NCBI RefSeq assembly: GCF_016918935.1
Contig: NZ_JAFFOB010000019.1
Location: 248,001-312,000 of the forward strand
Direction: 5' to 3'
DNA from: Roseitranquillus sediminis
Lineage (GTDB): Bacteria; Pseudomonadota; Alphaproteobacteria; Rhodobacterales; Rhodobacteraceae
Length of the DNA stretch: 64,000 nucleotides
Positions 16,657-26,700 of the stretch are shown piece after piece; within the stretch, counting starts at the first letter, position 1, and each line of letters starts with the position of its first letter. Position numbers and translations under genes: made by a program. Under the pieces are notes generated by a model. That model saw only the letters and a list, made by a program, of their open reading frames with translations. It made no database searches and was not told the origin of the DNA.

Positions 16657-16863
16657 ATGCCTACCGGCACCGTAAAATGGTTCAACACGACCAAGGGCTA
16701 CGGCTTCATCGCTCCCGATGACGGGGGCAAGGACATCTTCGTCCACATCTCGGCCGTCGAGCGCGCCGGCATGACCGGCCTCGCCGACAACCAGAAGGTG
16801 TCCTTCACCATGACCGAGGGCCGCGACGGCCGCCAGAGCGCCGGCGACCTCAAGGCCCTCTGA
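16657..16863 (+). CDS. CspA-family cold-shock protein
   Basis: A 68-residue single cold-shock domain that binds single-stranded RNA/DNA. RNP1 is KGYGFI and RNP2 is DIFVHIS, following GTVKWFN. The gene has a 209-base upstream region after thrS, long enough for a structured 5' leader as in cold-inducible csp genes. It is closed by a strong intrinsic terminator 20 bases after the stop. GAGGAG lies upstream of ATG 16657. Confidence 0.95.
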   Translation: MPTGTVKWFNTTKGYGFIAPDDGGKDIFVHISAVERAGMTGLADNQKVSFTMTEGRDGRQSAGDLKAL

Positions 16864-16882
16864 CGCCTTCGCCGACCCTTCC

Positions 16883-16916
16883 AAGGCCCCGGCCCACCCG
16901 CCGGGGCCTTTTTTTT
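16883..16916 (+). terminator. Rho-independent terminator of the csp gene
   Basis: A 10-bp stem AAGGCCCCGG / CCGGGGCCTT with a 6-nt core loop region, ending in eight T residues. It is the clearest intrinsic terminator in the window. Confidence 0.92.
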
Positions 16917-17125
16917 GCGCTCTGACAGCGGACTTAGGCGCAGAGGGACGCGCCCGAGCCTGGGTGGGCGCGGCGCGGCGGTTGTGGTCAGCAGTTTATC
17001 TCGAAAGCCCCGGACGACGGCGGGGCGGCGGGCGACGTCGCCACGCGCCCTCCCGGGGGGAGGGTCGGGCGCGGCCCGGGCTGGTCGCCCGGGCCAAGGG
17101 GCGAGCGGGACAAGCAGCATAAATG

Positions 17126-17668
17126 TTACGCGATAGCCTTGTCACCCTTGTTCCGGTGTTGTTCGCGTTTTATGGAACGAGATGACAGCCAGTACGGCAG
17201 TCCGCCAGTATGCGGAGTGCTTGCGATCAGGCGCGCTTTCTCTTCCGATAATATCTCAAGCTTCTCTCGCAAGGCTTGTTCTGAAGCTGAAGAAAACACG
17301 TCAATTTCTCGAAATCTACGAGCCCGCGATCGAAGTGCCGCAAAGCTGGTTCCGGCTAGATGCCTCAGAGAAGCCTGTCGGGCCGGCTCCAAGAACGTCA
17401 GGAGAACCGTTAGTACGGCAGTTGCGACAGCGAACCTGTGAGTACTCTCAGGAAAGATCGCTCCCGTGGACGACAAGCCAGTAAGTGCGGCAGATAGTGC
17501 GCTTGCTAACCCCAGAACGAAGTTTGACCATTGCCACAGCGTCGCAACCTGAAAGTTCGCTTTCTCAGAGTACAGAACATCCTCCTCGATGCGACTCGCC
17601 TCGCGCACAAAAGCGGAGGTTGGAAAACCATCAGGTTGCATGACGCGAAAACTGCCCGTTGAAGACAT
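17126..17668 (-). CDS. SLATT-type two-TM membrane effector (CBASS-like partner)
   Basis: The product is about 180 aa from ATG 17668, or 171 aa from ATG 17641. An N-terminal helix with REASRIEEDVLYSEKANF leads into two hydrophobic segments, WSNFVLGLASALSAALTGL and FAVATAVLTVLLTFL. A charged region follows (FAALRSRARRFREIDVF, then LREKLEILSEEKARLI). This helix, two TM segments and cytosolic helical tail is the SLATT pattern, a pore-forming effector family tied to SMODS nucleotidyltransferases. Both candidate starts lie inside the end of the CD-NTase gene, so the two are coupled. Base composition is clearly A+T-richer than the neighbourhood. I infer membrane permeabilisation on nucleotide signalling. 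Family assignment is by pattern, not search. Confidence 0.72.
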   Translation of the reverse strand: MSSTGSFRVMQPDGFPTSAFVREASRIEEDVLYSEKANFQVATLWQWSNFVLGLASALSAALTGLSSTGAIFPESTHRFAVATAVLTVLLTFLEPARQASLRHLAGTSFAALRSRARRFREIDVFSSASEQALREKLEILSEEKARLIASTPHTGGLPYWLSSRSIKREQHRNKGDKAIA

Positions 17669-18494
17669 TATCCCAGTACTGCACTGCCATCGTCTCGCGG
17701 CCTTCACTCTCGTATGAGCGAGCCTTCTCAGCATATGAGATTGAGCTTCTTATCTTGCTTAGCGCCGATGCCTTTGCTGCCTCGCTGCATGGATAGATGT
17801 TCGAGGTCACACCTATGGGGTCGCGGCAGACTGCGAGCTCCGAAGACGACATCTTCCTGAGCACAGTTAAGAAATCGATGCTAAAGACTATTGCTTTTTC
17901 ATCACGCATGGACCGAGCTGTCCTTATCTCTATGTAGAAGGAGCGTAGACCAACAGACCGAATGTAATTCCAGCACTTGAGGAGGCGTATAAGTTCCTTC
18001 AGGCGGCCATTCAAGCCGTTGTTGAGACGATTCACCCAGCCATTGTGACCGGTGGGTGCAGCTCGCATCCAGCCACCACTTCGGTCCGGGATGTCAAACA
18101 CGCGGTAGCCGCTGCGCGACTCTATGTAGTCGGCTGGAACGATCTCATGGTTCCGCACGCCACTACTCGCGAAAGGCACGACAACAGCAGGAGACCGTAC
18201 AACAATGCTCGTTGTTGGAAACCTTGTGAGTAGCGAGGAACGGAAGCCCTGCAGGGAGGAGTTCGAGTCTCTTTTGAGCTTCTCGCGGGGAGTTACCGCG
18301 AAATAATCAATGTCAGAGTGAATCGGAAGACTTGTTCCATGACCAAACGACCCACTCCGCACCAACTCTGTAGTGCCGAAATCCTTCTGCAGACGACTCA
18401 GGATGGCTTCCTTTCTTAGGGTAGCTTCCTGAAGTTCTATTTCGGTGGCCCGAAGACTCCGAACTAGACCATTAAAACCGCTAGAAACACTCAT
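17631..18494 (-). CDS. CD-NTase: SMODS-family (cGAS/DncV-like) nucleotidyltransferase
   Basis: A 287-residue nucleotidyltransferase. The catalytic signature is SGSFGHGTSLPIHSDIDYF, with Gly48-Ser49 and metal-binding Asp61 and Asp63. The third acidic residue appears to be Glu117 in NHEIVPADY, where relatives often have Asp. GGWMRAAPTGHNGWVNRLN and LKELIRLLKCWNYIRS followed by LRSFYIEI are typical of the SMODS (CD-NTase) C-terminal part. Such enzymes make cyclic oligonucleotides on phage infection in CBASS. ATG 18494 lies inside the end of thyX (14-base overlap), with the ribosome site GGGAGGTGG inside thyX. The effector gene overlaps its 3' end. A+T-rich composition suggests acquisition by transfer. 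Confidence 0.83.
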   Translation of the reverse strand: MSVSSGFNGLVRSLRATEIELQEATLRKEAILSRLQKDFGTTELVRSGSFGHGTSLPIHSDIDYFAVTPREKLKRDSNSSLQGFRSSLLTRFPTTSIVVRSPAVVVPFASSGVRNHEIVPADYIESRSGYRVFDIPDRSGGWMRAAPTGHNGWVNRLNNGLNGRLKELIRLLKCWNYIRSVGLRSFYIEIRTARSMRDEKAIVFSIDFLTVLRKMSSSELAVCRDPIGVTSNIYPCSEAAKASALSKIRSSISYAEKARSYESEGRETMAVQYWDNVFNGQFSRHAT

Positions 18495-19401
18495 CAACCA
18501 CCTCCCGAAACTCCCGCCACTCCCTCCCGCTCATCCCGCTCGTCTCCTGCGTGACCTCCTCGCCCGCCAGCATCCGCCGCACGCAGTCAAGCATCTGCGC
18601 CGACAGGTGGGCGCCGCCCATCCGGTAGTCCTGGAAGGCGCGCCAGGAGAGCGGCACCCAGTCGGCCACGACGGCGGCGATGGCGTCGGCGTAGGCGCGG
18701 ATCTCCATCTGAGCGTGGGGGTCGGCGCGCAGGCGCAGGAAGTGGAAGAGGTTGTGCAGGTCGGTCTTCCAGTACCACTGCGTGTAGACGTTGGCGGGCA
18801 GGACCATGCGGGCCAGCTCGCGGGCCAGCCCGGTGTCCTCCCCCAGCAGGCTCTCGTAGGTGGCGTAGGTGCGGGTGGCCTCGTCCCGCAGCAGGTCGAG
18901 GACGCGGGCGGCGTCGGCCTCGGAAAGCGGCTCGCCACGGCCCTGGTTGTTGACGGCGGACTGCTGCGCGAGGGCCGAGGCGTCGGGCAGGTAGAACTCG
19001 CGGTCGAGGATCGAGTAGCGGGCGGAGATCTCGTTGACGTTGGCGGTGCGGTGGCGGATCCACTGGCGGGCGACGAAGATCGGCAGCTTCACGTGCAGCT
19101 TGATCTCCGCCATCTCGAACGGGGTCGAGTGCCAGTGGCGCATGAGGTAGCGGATCAGCCCCTCGTCGTTCGAGACGGCCTTTGTGCCGGCGCCGTAGCT
19201 GACCCGCGCCGCCTGCACCACGGCGGCATCGTCGCCCATGTAGTCCACCACCCGGACGAAGCCGTGGTCGAGCACCGGGATCGGCATGTGCAGGTGCGCC
19301 TCCATCCCCGGCGCCGTGGCGCGCAGGGTCTGGTGCGGCGTCTCGCGGAGGCGGGCGGCTTCCTCGTCGGGTGTCGCTGGCGTATCGGTCATGTCGGTCA
19401 T
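18481..19401 (-). CDS. thyX: Flavin-dependent thymidylate synthase
   Basis: A 306-residue FAD- and NADPH-dependent enzyme that methylates dUMP to dTMP using methylene-THF. The ThyX motif RHRx7S is at residues 116-126 (RHRTANVNEIS), followed by ARYS. MVLPANVYTQWYWKTDLHN is also diagnostic. ATG 19401 was chosen for its AGGAGG site; the longer open frame upstream is non-coding. The C-terminus REVVDECF overlaps the start of the CD-NTase gene, so thyX transcription probably drives the defence genes. Composition is high-GC, unlike the genes it overlaps. Confidence 0.96.
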   Translation of the reverse strand: MTDMTDTPATPDEEAARLRETPHQTLRATAPGMEAHLHMPIPVLDHGFVRVVDYMGDDAAVVQAARVSYGAGTKAVSNDEGLIRYLMRHWHSTPFEMAEIKLHVKLPIFVARQWIRHRTANVNEISARYSILDREFYLPDASALAQQSAVNNQGRGEPLSEADAARVLDLLRDEATRTYATYESLLGEDTGLARELARMVLPANVYTQWYWKTDLHNLFHFLRLRADPHAQMEIRAYADAIAAVVADWVPLSWRAFQDYRMGGAHLSAQMLDCVRRMLAGEEVTQETSGMSGREWREFREVVDECF

Positions 19402-19570
19402 CTCGCGCCTCCTAGTGGAGCCCCGATGGTCGCCCACAAGATGTGGTGCCGTCAAGCGCTGGAGGTCATTCGCTTGGGGATAAGAGGTCCGCGACGTGTG
19501 CGGGCCAACGCGGTTTCCCCTCGCCCCCACCTGCGCTAGGTCACGCGGCGAAGAAAAGGGAGCCGCACGA

Positions 19571-20005
19571 ATGAAGATCGAATACCTGCACACCATGGTC
19601 CGCGTGAAGGACCTCGAGAAGTCCATGGCGTTCTACGAGCTGCTGGGCCTCAAGGAGCGGCGGCGGGTCGACAACGACAAGGGCCGCTTCTCGCTCATCT
19701 TCATGTGCCCGCCCGGCCAGGAGGACGGCCGCGCCGACGTGGAGCTTACGTACAATTGGGACGGCGACGAGGGGCTGCCGTCCGACAGCCGCCACTTCGG
19801 CCACCTCGCCTACCGGGTGGAGAACATCCACGAGATGTGCCAGCATCTGATGGACAACGGCGTGACCATCAACCGCCCGCCGCGCGACGGCCACATGGCC
19901 TTCGTCCGCAGCCCCGACAACGTGTCGGTGGAGCTGCTGCAGATGGGCGACCCGCTGGAGCCGGCCGAGCCGTGGAAGAGCATGGAGAACACCGGGCACT
20001 GGTGA
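19571..20005 (+). CDS. gloA: Lactoylglutathione lyase (glyoxalase I)
   Basis: A 144-residue vicinal-oxygen-chelate metalloenzyme converting the methylglyoxal-glutathione hemithioacetal to S-lactoylglutathione. The metal ligands are recognisable: His7 in YLHTMVRV, Glu in VELTYNW, His in FGHLAYRV and Glu in SVELLQMG. DLEKSMAFYELLGLKE is the usual GloA start. AAGGGAG precedes ATG 19571. Its TGA overlaps a GTG that may start the next gene. Confidence 0.94.
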   Translation: MKIEYLHTMVRVKDLEKSMAFYELLGLKERRRVDNDKGRFSLIFMCPPGQEDGRADVELTYNWDGDEGLPSDSRHFGHLAYRVENIHEMCQHLMDNGVTINRPPRDGHMAFVRSPDNVSVELLQMGDPLEPAEPWKSMENTGHW

Positions 20006-20802
20006 CGGGCGAGGGAGGGGGCGCTGCCCCCGTCGCCTCCGGCAACTCCCCCGGGATATTTCAGGGAGCAAAGAGGCTGTGGGGGCTGGCGGCTCTCGCC
20101 GTGGCCGTGGGCGCCGGCGGTCCGGCGGCGGCCTGCCGGCTGGCGCTCATCCTGGCGCTCGACGTGTCGGGCTCGGTCGATGCCCGGGAGTACCGGCTGC
20201 AGCTCGACGGCCTCGCCGAGGCTCTCGCGGATCCGGAGGTGCGCAGCGCCATCCTGGCCCTGTCCGACGCGCCGGTGGACCTCGCGGTATTCGAATGGTC
20301 GGGGGCGGCGTTCCAGCGCCAGATCATCGACCGCACCACGATCGATGGCCCCGCACTCGACGCGGCCATCGGCCGACTGCGCGGCTGGCAACGGATATCC
20401 GCCCCTGAGGCCACCGGCCTCGGCGCCGCGCTGGAGGTAGCGGCGGCCCAGCTCGCCGACGGCCCCGCCTGCTGGCGGCACGTGGTGGACATCTCGAGCG
20501 ACGGGAAGAACAACGACTGGCCGTCGCCGCGGCAGGTGCACCTCTCGGGCGCCACTGCGGGGCTGACGGTCAACGCGCTCGCCGTGGGACTGACGAGCGC
20601 CGCGACCGGAGGAATCCCCGGTCTTCCCGAGCTCGTCGCCTATCTCGAGGCCGAGGTCATCCGCGGCGCGGACGCCTTCGTCGAGACTGCCAGCGGGTAC
20701 GAGGATTATGCCGAGGCGATGAAGCGCAAGCTCCTTCGGGAACTCACGGCGGGACTCTTCGCCAGCTCGCTCCCGATCCCTCGGCTCGCCTCGGCTCAGT
20801 AG
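20002..20802 (+). CDS. DUF1194 VWA-like exported protein (first copy)
   Basis: Up to 266 residues. A signal-like stretch (LAALAVAVGAGGPAAA) is followed by LALILALDVSGSVDAREY, the MIDAS-like DxSGS of a von Willebrand A domain, and HVVDISSDGKNNDW, as in the DUF1194 family. It is probably periplasmic; function unknown. The start is doubtful: the only in-frame ATG/GTG/TTG before the signal peptide is GTG 20002, overlapping the gloA stop. About 20 codons after it read through a hairpin-bearing, intergenic-looking element. A CTG start near 20077, after AGGGAGCAAAGAGG, is an alternative. It ends convergently over the last bases of ldtR. A paralogue lies at 32179-32895. Confidence 0.8.
   Translation: MTGEGGGAAPVASGNSPGIFQGAKRLWGLAALAVAVGAGGPAAACRLALILALDVSGSVDAREYRLQLDGLAEALADPEVRSAILALSDAPVDLAVFEWSGAAFQRQIIDRTTIDGPALDAAIGRLRGWQRISAPEATGLGAALEVAAAQLADGPACWRHVVDISSDGKNNDWPSPRQVHLSGATAGLTVNALAVGLTSAATGGIPGLPELVAYLEAEVIRGADAFVETASGYEDYAEAMKRKLLRELTAGLFASSLPIPRLASAQ
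20017..20078 (+). repeat. Intergenic element with GGGGGC-GCT-GCCCCC hairpin
   Basis: A perfect 6-bp stem with 3-nt loop at 20017-20031 is followed by CGTCGCCTCCGGC and GGGATATTTCAGGGAGCAAA. From memory, very similar elements are common between genes in Rhodobacteraceae genomes. It sits directly behind gloA and covers the annotated start of the DUF1194 gene. It may serve as a terminator or mRNA end, though no T tract follows. Confidence 0.5.
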
Positions 20803-21293
20803 ATGTAGCGGATCTGCTCGGTCCAGTAGCGCTCGACCCGGCGCAGCGTCTCGGTCAGCTCGTTGATCGTCAACCCGTCGACCACACCGCGCGCCTGCAG
20901 ACCGTCTGCGTGCCGCTCGAAGAGCGCTGATACTGCCTCGTGGATACGCCGGCCCTTCGGCGTCAGCCGCACCCGGACCGAACGGCGGTCGATCTCGCAG
21001 CGCTGGTGGTGCATGTACCCCATCTCGACGAGCTTCTTGAGGTTATAGCTGACGTTCGAGCCCTGGTAGTAGCCGCGGGTCTTGAGCTCGCCCGCCGTCA
21101 CCTCGTTGTCGCCGATGTTGAACAGCAGGAGCGCCTGGACCGCGTTGATCTCCAGCACGCCGAGCCGCTCGAACTCGTCCTTGATGACATCGAGCAGCAG
21201 GCGGTGCAGCCGCTCGACCAGCGCAAGGCAGTCGAGATACTCGTCCATGAACCCACGCTCGCGCGCGTCGCTCAGCTGTGAGTGGATGGTCAT
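20796..21293 (-). CDS. ldtR: LdtR-type MarR-family winged-helix regulator
   Basis: A 165-residue DNA-binding protein. The region from LHRLLLDVIKDEFERLGV through NAVQALLLFNIGDNEVTAGEL, RGYYQGSNVSYNLKKLVEMG and HHQRCEIDRRSVRVRLT is nearly the same, as I recall, in the LdtR family of alphaproteobacteria. LdtR controls an L,D-transpeptidase and stress tolerance in Liberibacter. The winged helix spans about residues 45-115. ATG 21293 follows GGAGAG. No transpeptidase gene is adjacent here, so its targets lie elsewhere. It ends convergently with the DUF1194 gene. Confidence 0.88.
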   Translation of the reverse strand: MTIHSQLSDARERGFMDEYLDCLALVERLHRLLLDVIKDEFERLGVLEINAVQALLLFNIGDNEVTAGELKTRGYYQGSNVSYNLKKLVEMGYMHHQRCEIDRRSVRVRLTPKGRRIHEAVSALFERHADGLQARGVVDGLTINELTETLRRVERYWTEQIRYIY

Positions 21294-21502
21294 TGGAGCT
21301 CTCCGCGTGTATTCGTCCCGCGGGGACATTCTGCGGAAAGCCCGAAAAATCCGTTAAAAGGTGCGCCGATCCAGCTCGAGCTCAGCCGCGGCACCAACAA
21401 CCGCGCCACCGCGCGCCGCGCCAGCGGCGCGCCCGGCCCAACGGGAAGAGCGCCGCGAGGCGCGATGACGGGCGGGAGCCTCCCCGCCACGACACCACGG
21501 GG

Positions 21503-21763
21503 TCAGCCCTGGCGCGCCCCCGCCTCCTCGGCGATGCGGCCGACGAGCGGGGCGAGGTGCTCCGGCGCAGGCGCACGCCCCGCGATCCACGCGTAGAGGT
21601 CGTGGTCGTTCTCCGACAGGAGCGCCTCGTAGCCGTCGAGCTCCTCGCCCGACATCGCCGCCAGTCGCGCATCGGCGAAGCGGCCGAGGATCAGGTCCAT
21701 CTCCTTGATCCCGCGGCGCCAGGAGCGCATTCTCAGACGGCGCAGCCGATCCTCGTCCGTCAC
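21503..21763 (-). CDS. sdhE: SdhE/SDHAF2-family FAD assembly factor
   Basis: An 86-residue protein helping covalent FAD attachment to the succinate dehydrogenase flavoprotein. The conserved RGxxE motif (RGIKE) is at residues 17-21, followed by EMDLILGRF, and the middle has YEALLSENDHDLYAWIAG, both typical. The GTG start overlaps the stop of the upstream XRE gene (GTGA), so the two form an operon. Length is normal. Confidence 0.92.
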   Translation of the reverse strand: MTDEDRLRRLRMRSWRRGIKEMDLILGRFADARLAAMSGEELDGYEALLSENDHDLYAWIAGRAPAPEHLAPLVGRIAEEAGARQG

Positions 21764-22134
21764 GCCGGCATGTCCCGCAGGCGCCGCTCCAGCGCCGCGA
21801 TCCGTTCGCCCGCCTGCTCGAGATCCACGCGGACGCCGCGGAGTTCCGACAGCACCGCCTGCACCGTCTCCGGGCCCGCCGGTCCGGCCGGTCCCGCGCC
21901 CTCGCCGGTCAAGAGCCAGCGCATCGATATGCCGAGCAGCCCCGACAGCATCTGCAAACGGTTGGCGCGTGGTTCGGCGCGATCCCCCTCCCACGCGCGC
22001 AGCGTCTCGGGCCGCACGCCCAGCCGCCGGGCCAGCTCCTGCTGCGTCATTCCCAGCGCCTCGCGGCCCGCCGTCACCCTGCCGCCAAACGTCGCCGGGG
22101 CCACCTCCGGCAGTTCGCCATCTCCCTCAGGCAT
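21760..22134 (-). CDS. XRE-family helix-turn-helix protein
   Basis: A 124-residue regulator. The HTH spans about residues 15-70: TAGREALGMTQQELARRLGV, then RPETLRAWEGDRAEPRANRLQ. The C-terminal part is a coiled-coil-like helix (VLSELRGVRVDLEQAGERIAALERRL) after a Gly-Pro-Ala linker GPAGPAGPE. ATG 22134 follows AGAGGAG. It is coupled to sdhE by a 4-base overlap and divergent from the aspartate aminotransferase gene (79 bp). The regulated genes are unknown. Confidence 0.88.
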   Translation of the reverse strand: MPEGDGELPEVAPATFGGRVTAGREALGMTQQELARRLGVRPETLRAWEGDRAEPRANRLQMLSGLLGISMRWLLTGEGAGPAGPAGPETVQAVLSELRGVRVDLEQAGERIAALERRLRDMPA

Positions 22135-22153
22135 CGCTCCTCTTTCGCCTTGA

Positions 22154-24800
<2,647 letters not shown>

Positions 24801-24886
24801 CGCGCCCGCTTACGCCCGCCCCTCTGGCACGGCAAGTAGTGGTTCCCGCGCTTGCCACCGCCGCCCGGAAGGACAGGTAGCGCCGC

Positions 24887-25684
24887 ATGGATTGGCTAAC
24901 TCTCGTCGCCGGGCTCCTGCTTCTCGCCGGCATCAACATCGACTTCCTCTTCACCGCGATCGGATCGCAGGACCATTCGCTGGTCTCGCTCCGGGTCACG
25001 CGGGGCGTCTTCGGCGCGCTCCGCCTCGTCGCCCGCGCGACCGGCTCCGGGCCGCTGCACAGGCTCTCCGGCCCGCTCGTCATGGCCTCGCTCGCGGCGT
25101 TCTGGATCGCAGGCGTCTCGCTCGGCTGGACGCTCGTCTTCGCAGCCTTTCCCGACGCCGTCACCGTCAGCAGCGACGCCGCCCGCCCGCTCGGCTGGTG
25201 GGACGTCTACGGCCACGTCGGGCACCAGCTCTCGACCCTCGGCGCCGGCATCACGGAGCCGGGCTCGACGCCCTGGTACGTGCTGGGCGTGCTGCCGGGC
25301 GTGAACGGCATGGTGATCCTGACGCTGTCGGTCAGCTTCATCCTCAGCACGACGCAGACCGTGGTGCAGGGCCGCGCCTTCGCCGTGCTGACCCAGGTCT
25401 ACGACCCGGTCGAGCCGGCCTCGTTCGACACCCTCGCGCCGCAGCTCACGCAGCTTTGCTCGTCGCTCCGCGCCTCGCCCTTCGCGCTCTTCTATTCCGC
25501 CTCGGACGAGGCGCTGCGCATTCCCGCCAGCCTGCGCACCTTCGCCGAGGCCGCCGAGCGTGGCCCCTGTTTCGACCGCTACCGGCCGATCCTGCGCCTG
25601 CTGCCGGCGTTCGACCCGCCGCAGGACAAGCGCGGCTTCCTCGACTGCCTGCGCCGCTGGTGCGCCAGCTACTCGCTTGCCTGA
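24887..25684 (+). CDS. Multi-pass membrane protein with a channel-like pore segment
   Basis: A 265-residue protein. Hydrophobic segments are at about residues 4-22, 65-88 and 130-152. Between the last two lies YGHVGHQLSTLGAGITEPGS, followed by GVNGMVILTLSVSFILSTT. This resembles the pore loop and inner helix of two-TM potassium-channel-like proteins, where STLGxGD is expected; here GAGI replaces the usual GYGD/GFGD. The C-terminal half is soluble. I infer an ion-channel relative with an altered filter; the ion is unknown. It ends convergently over the epimerase gene (16-base overlap). Confidence 0.7.
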   Translation: MDWLTLVAGLLLLAGINIDFLFTAIGSQDHSLVSLRVTRGVFGALRLVARATGSGPLHRLSGPLVMASLAAFWIAGVSLGWTLVFAAFPDAVTVSSDAARPLGWWDVYGHVGHQLSTLGAGITEPGSTPWYVLGVLPGVNGMVILTLSVSFILSTTQTVVQGRAFAVLTQVYDPVEPASFDTLAPQLTQLCSSLRASPFALFYSASDEALRIPASLRTFAEAAERGPCFDRYRPILRLLPAFDPPQDKRGFLDCLRRWCASYSLA

Positions 25685-26589
25685 CCGCGCTCGCCCAGCG
25701 GGTCGGCGACCTCGCGCCACCAGGGATGCCGCTCGGCAAATCCCAGCTCCTTCCGGATGCGCGCGTTGGAATAGAGCGTCTCGAACCGCCCCAGCTCGCG
25801 CCGCACCGGAACGCCTGAATACCACCGCTCCACGATCTCCGCCGTCGGCAGATGCACCGACGGCGCGTCGTTGGCCGCATTGAAGACGCGGTAACCGACA
25901 CCCTCCGCCTTTAGGCAGAGGTCCACGATTTGGCCGAGGTCGCGCGCGTCGATGTAGGCGAAGATGTTGCGCCGGCGGATGTCGGGCTCGGCAAAATAGT
26001 CCGGAAAGTCCCGCGCATATTCATGCGGTTCGATCACGTTGTTGATCCGCAGCGCATAGATGTCCGCGCCCGACCGCGCCTGGAAGCTGCGGGCCGTCGC
26101 CTCGTTCACCACCTTCGACATCGCATAGCTGTCGTGCGGCACCGTCGGATGGTCCTCGTCGATCGGCAGGTAGTCGGGCTGCATCCGCCCCTCGGCAAAG
26201 CAGATGCCGTAGGTCGTCTCCGACGAGGCGATGACGATCTTGCGGATGCCTGCCCGCAGCGCCGCCTCGATTACGTTGTAGGTGCCCAGCACGTTGACGC
26301 GGTAGCACTCGACGTCCGGCACCAGACCGATCCGCGGCACCGCCGCGAAATGCACCACCGCGTCATAGCCGCCACCGCCGCCCCCCTCGTCCAGCGTCGT
26401 CAGGTCCACCCGGCTCGCGAATGCGCCCGCCACCTGACCCGCGTCGGTAATGTCGGTCTTCAGGTCCACCACCCCCTCCTGCCCCAGCGGGACCAGGTCC
26501 AGGTTCACCACATGGTGCCCCTGCATCCGCAGGTAGGGGATGACGTGCCGGCCAGCCTTGCCGCTGCCGCCGGTGAACAGAATCTTCAT
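25669..26589 (-). CDS. NAD(P)-dependent epimerase/dehydratase (extended SDR)
   Basis: A 306-residue extended short-chain dehydrogenase. MKILFTGGSGKAGRHVIPYL is the nucleotide-binding TGGxGxxG site. Further marks are DAVVHFAAVPR, SSETTYG and the active-site YAMSK (YxxxK). An odd Gly-rich run DEGGGGGGYDAV lies near residue 90. The enzyme probably modifies a nucleotide sugar or uronate, but no sugar cluster is adjacent. ATG 26589 follows GGGGGAGG. Confidence 0.88.
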   Translation of the reverse strand: MKILFTGGSGKAGRHVIPYLRMQGHHVVNLDLVPLGQEGVVDLKTDITDAGQVAGAFASRVDLTTLDEGGGGGGYDAVVHFAAVPRIGLVPDVECYRVNVLGTYNVIEAALRAGIRKIVIASSETTYGICFAEGRMQPDYLPIDEDHPTVPHDSYAMSKVVNEATARSFQARSGADIYALRINNVIEPHEYARDFPDYFAEPDIRRRNIFAYIDARDLGQIVDLCLKAEGVGYRVFNAANDAPSVHLPTAEIVERWYSGVPVRRELGRFETLYSNARIRKELGFAERHPWWREVADPLGERGQASE

Positions 26590-26700
26590 GTGGCCTCCCC
26601 CTGCTTGCCGATGGCACGCGACGTAGCGCGCCCCGGCGCACGAGGCCAACAGGTTGGTCAGGTCGAGAGGTGGCGGGCCAGGAGTGTCGGCGCGCGGCCG

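Noticed and set aside
17139-17484. Plus-strand frames opposite the SLATT gene
   Set aside because: Antisense frames with scrambled composition and no start signal; the minus-strand protein has two clean TM helices.
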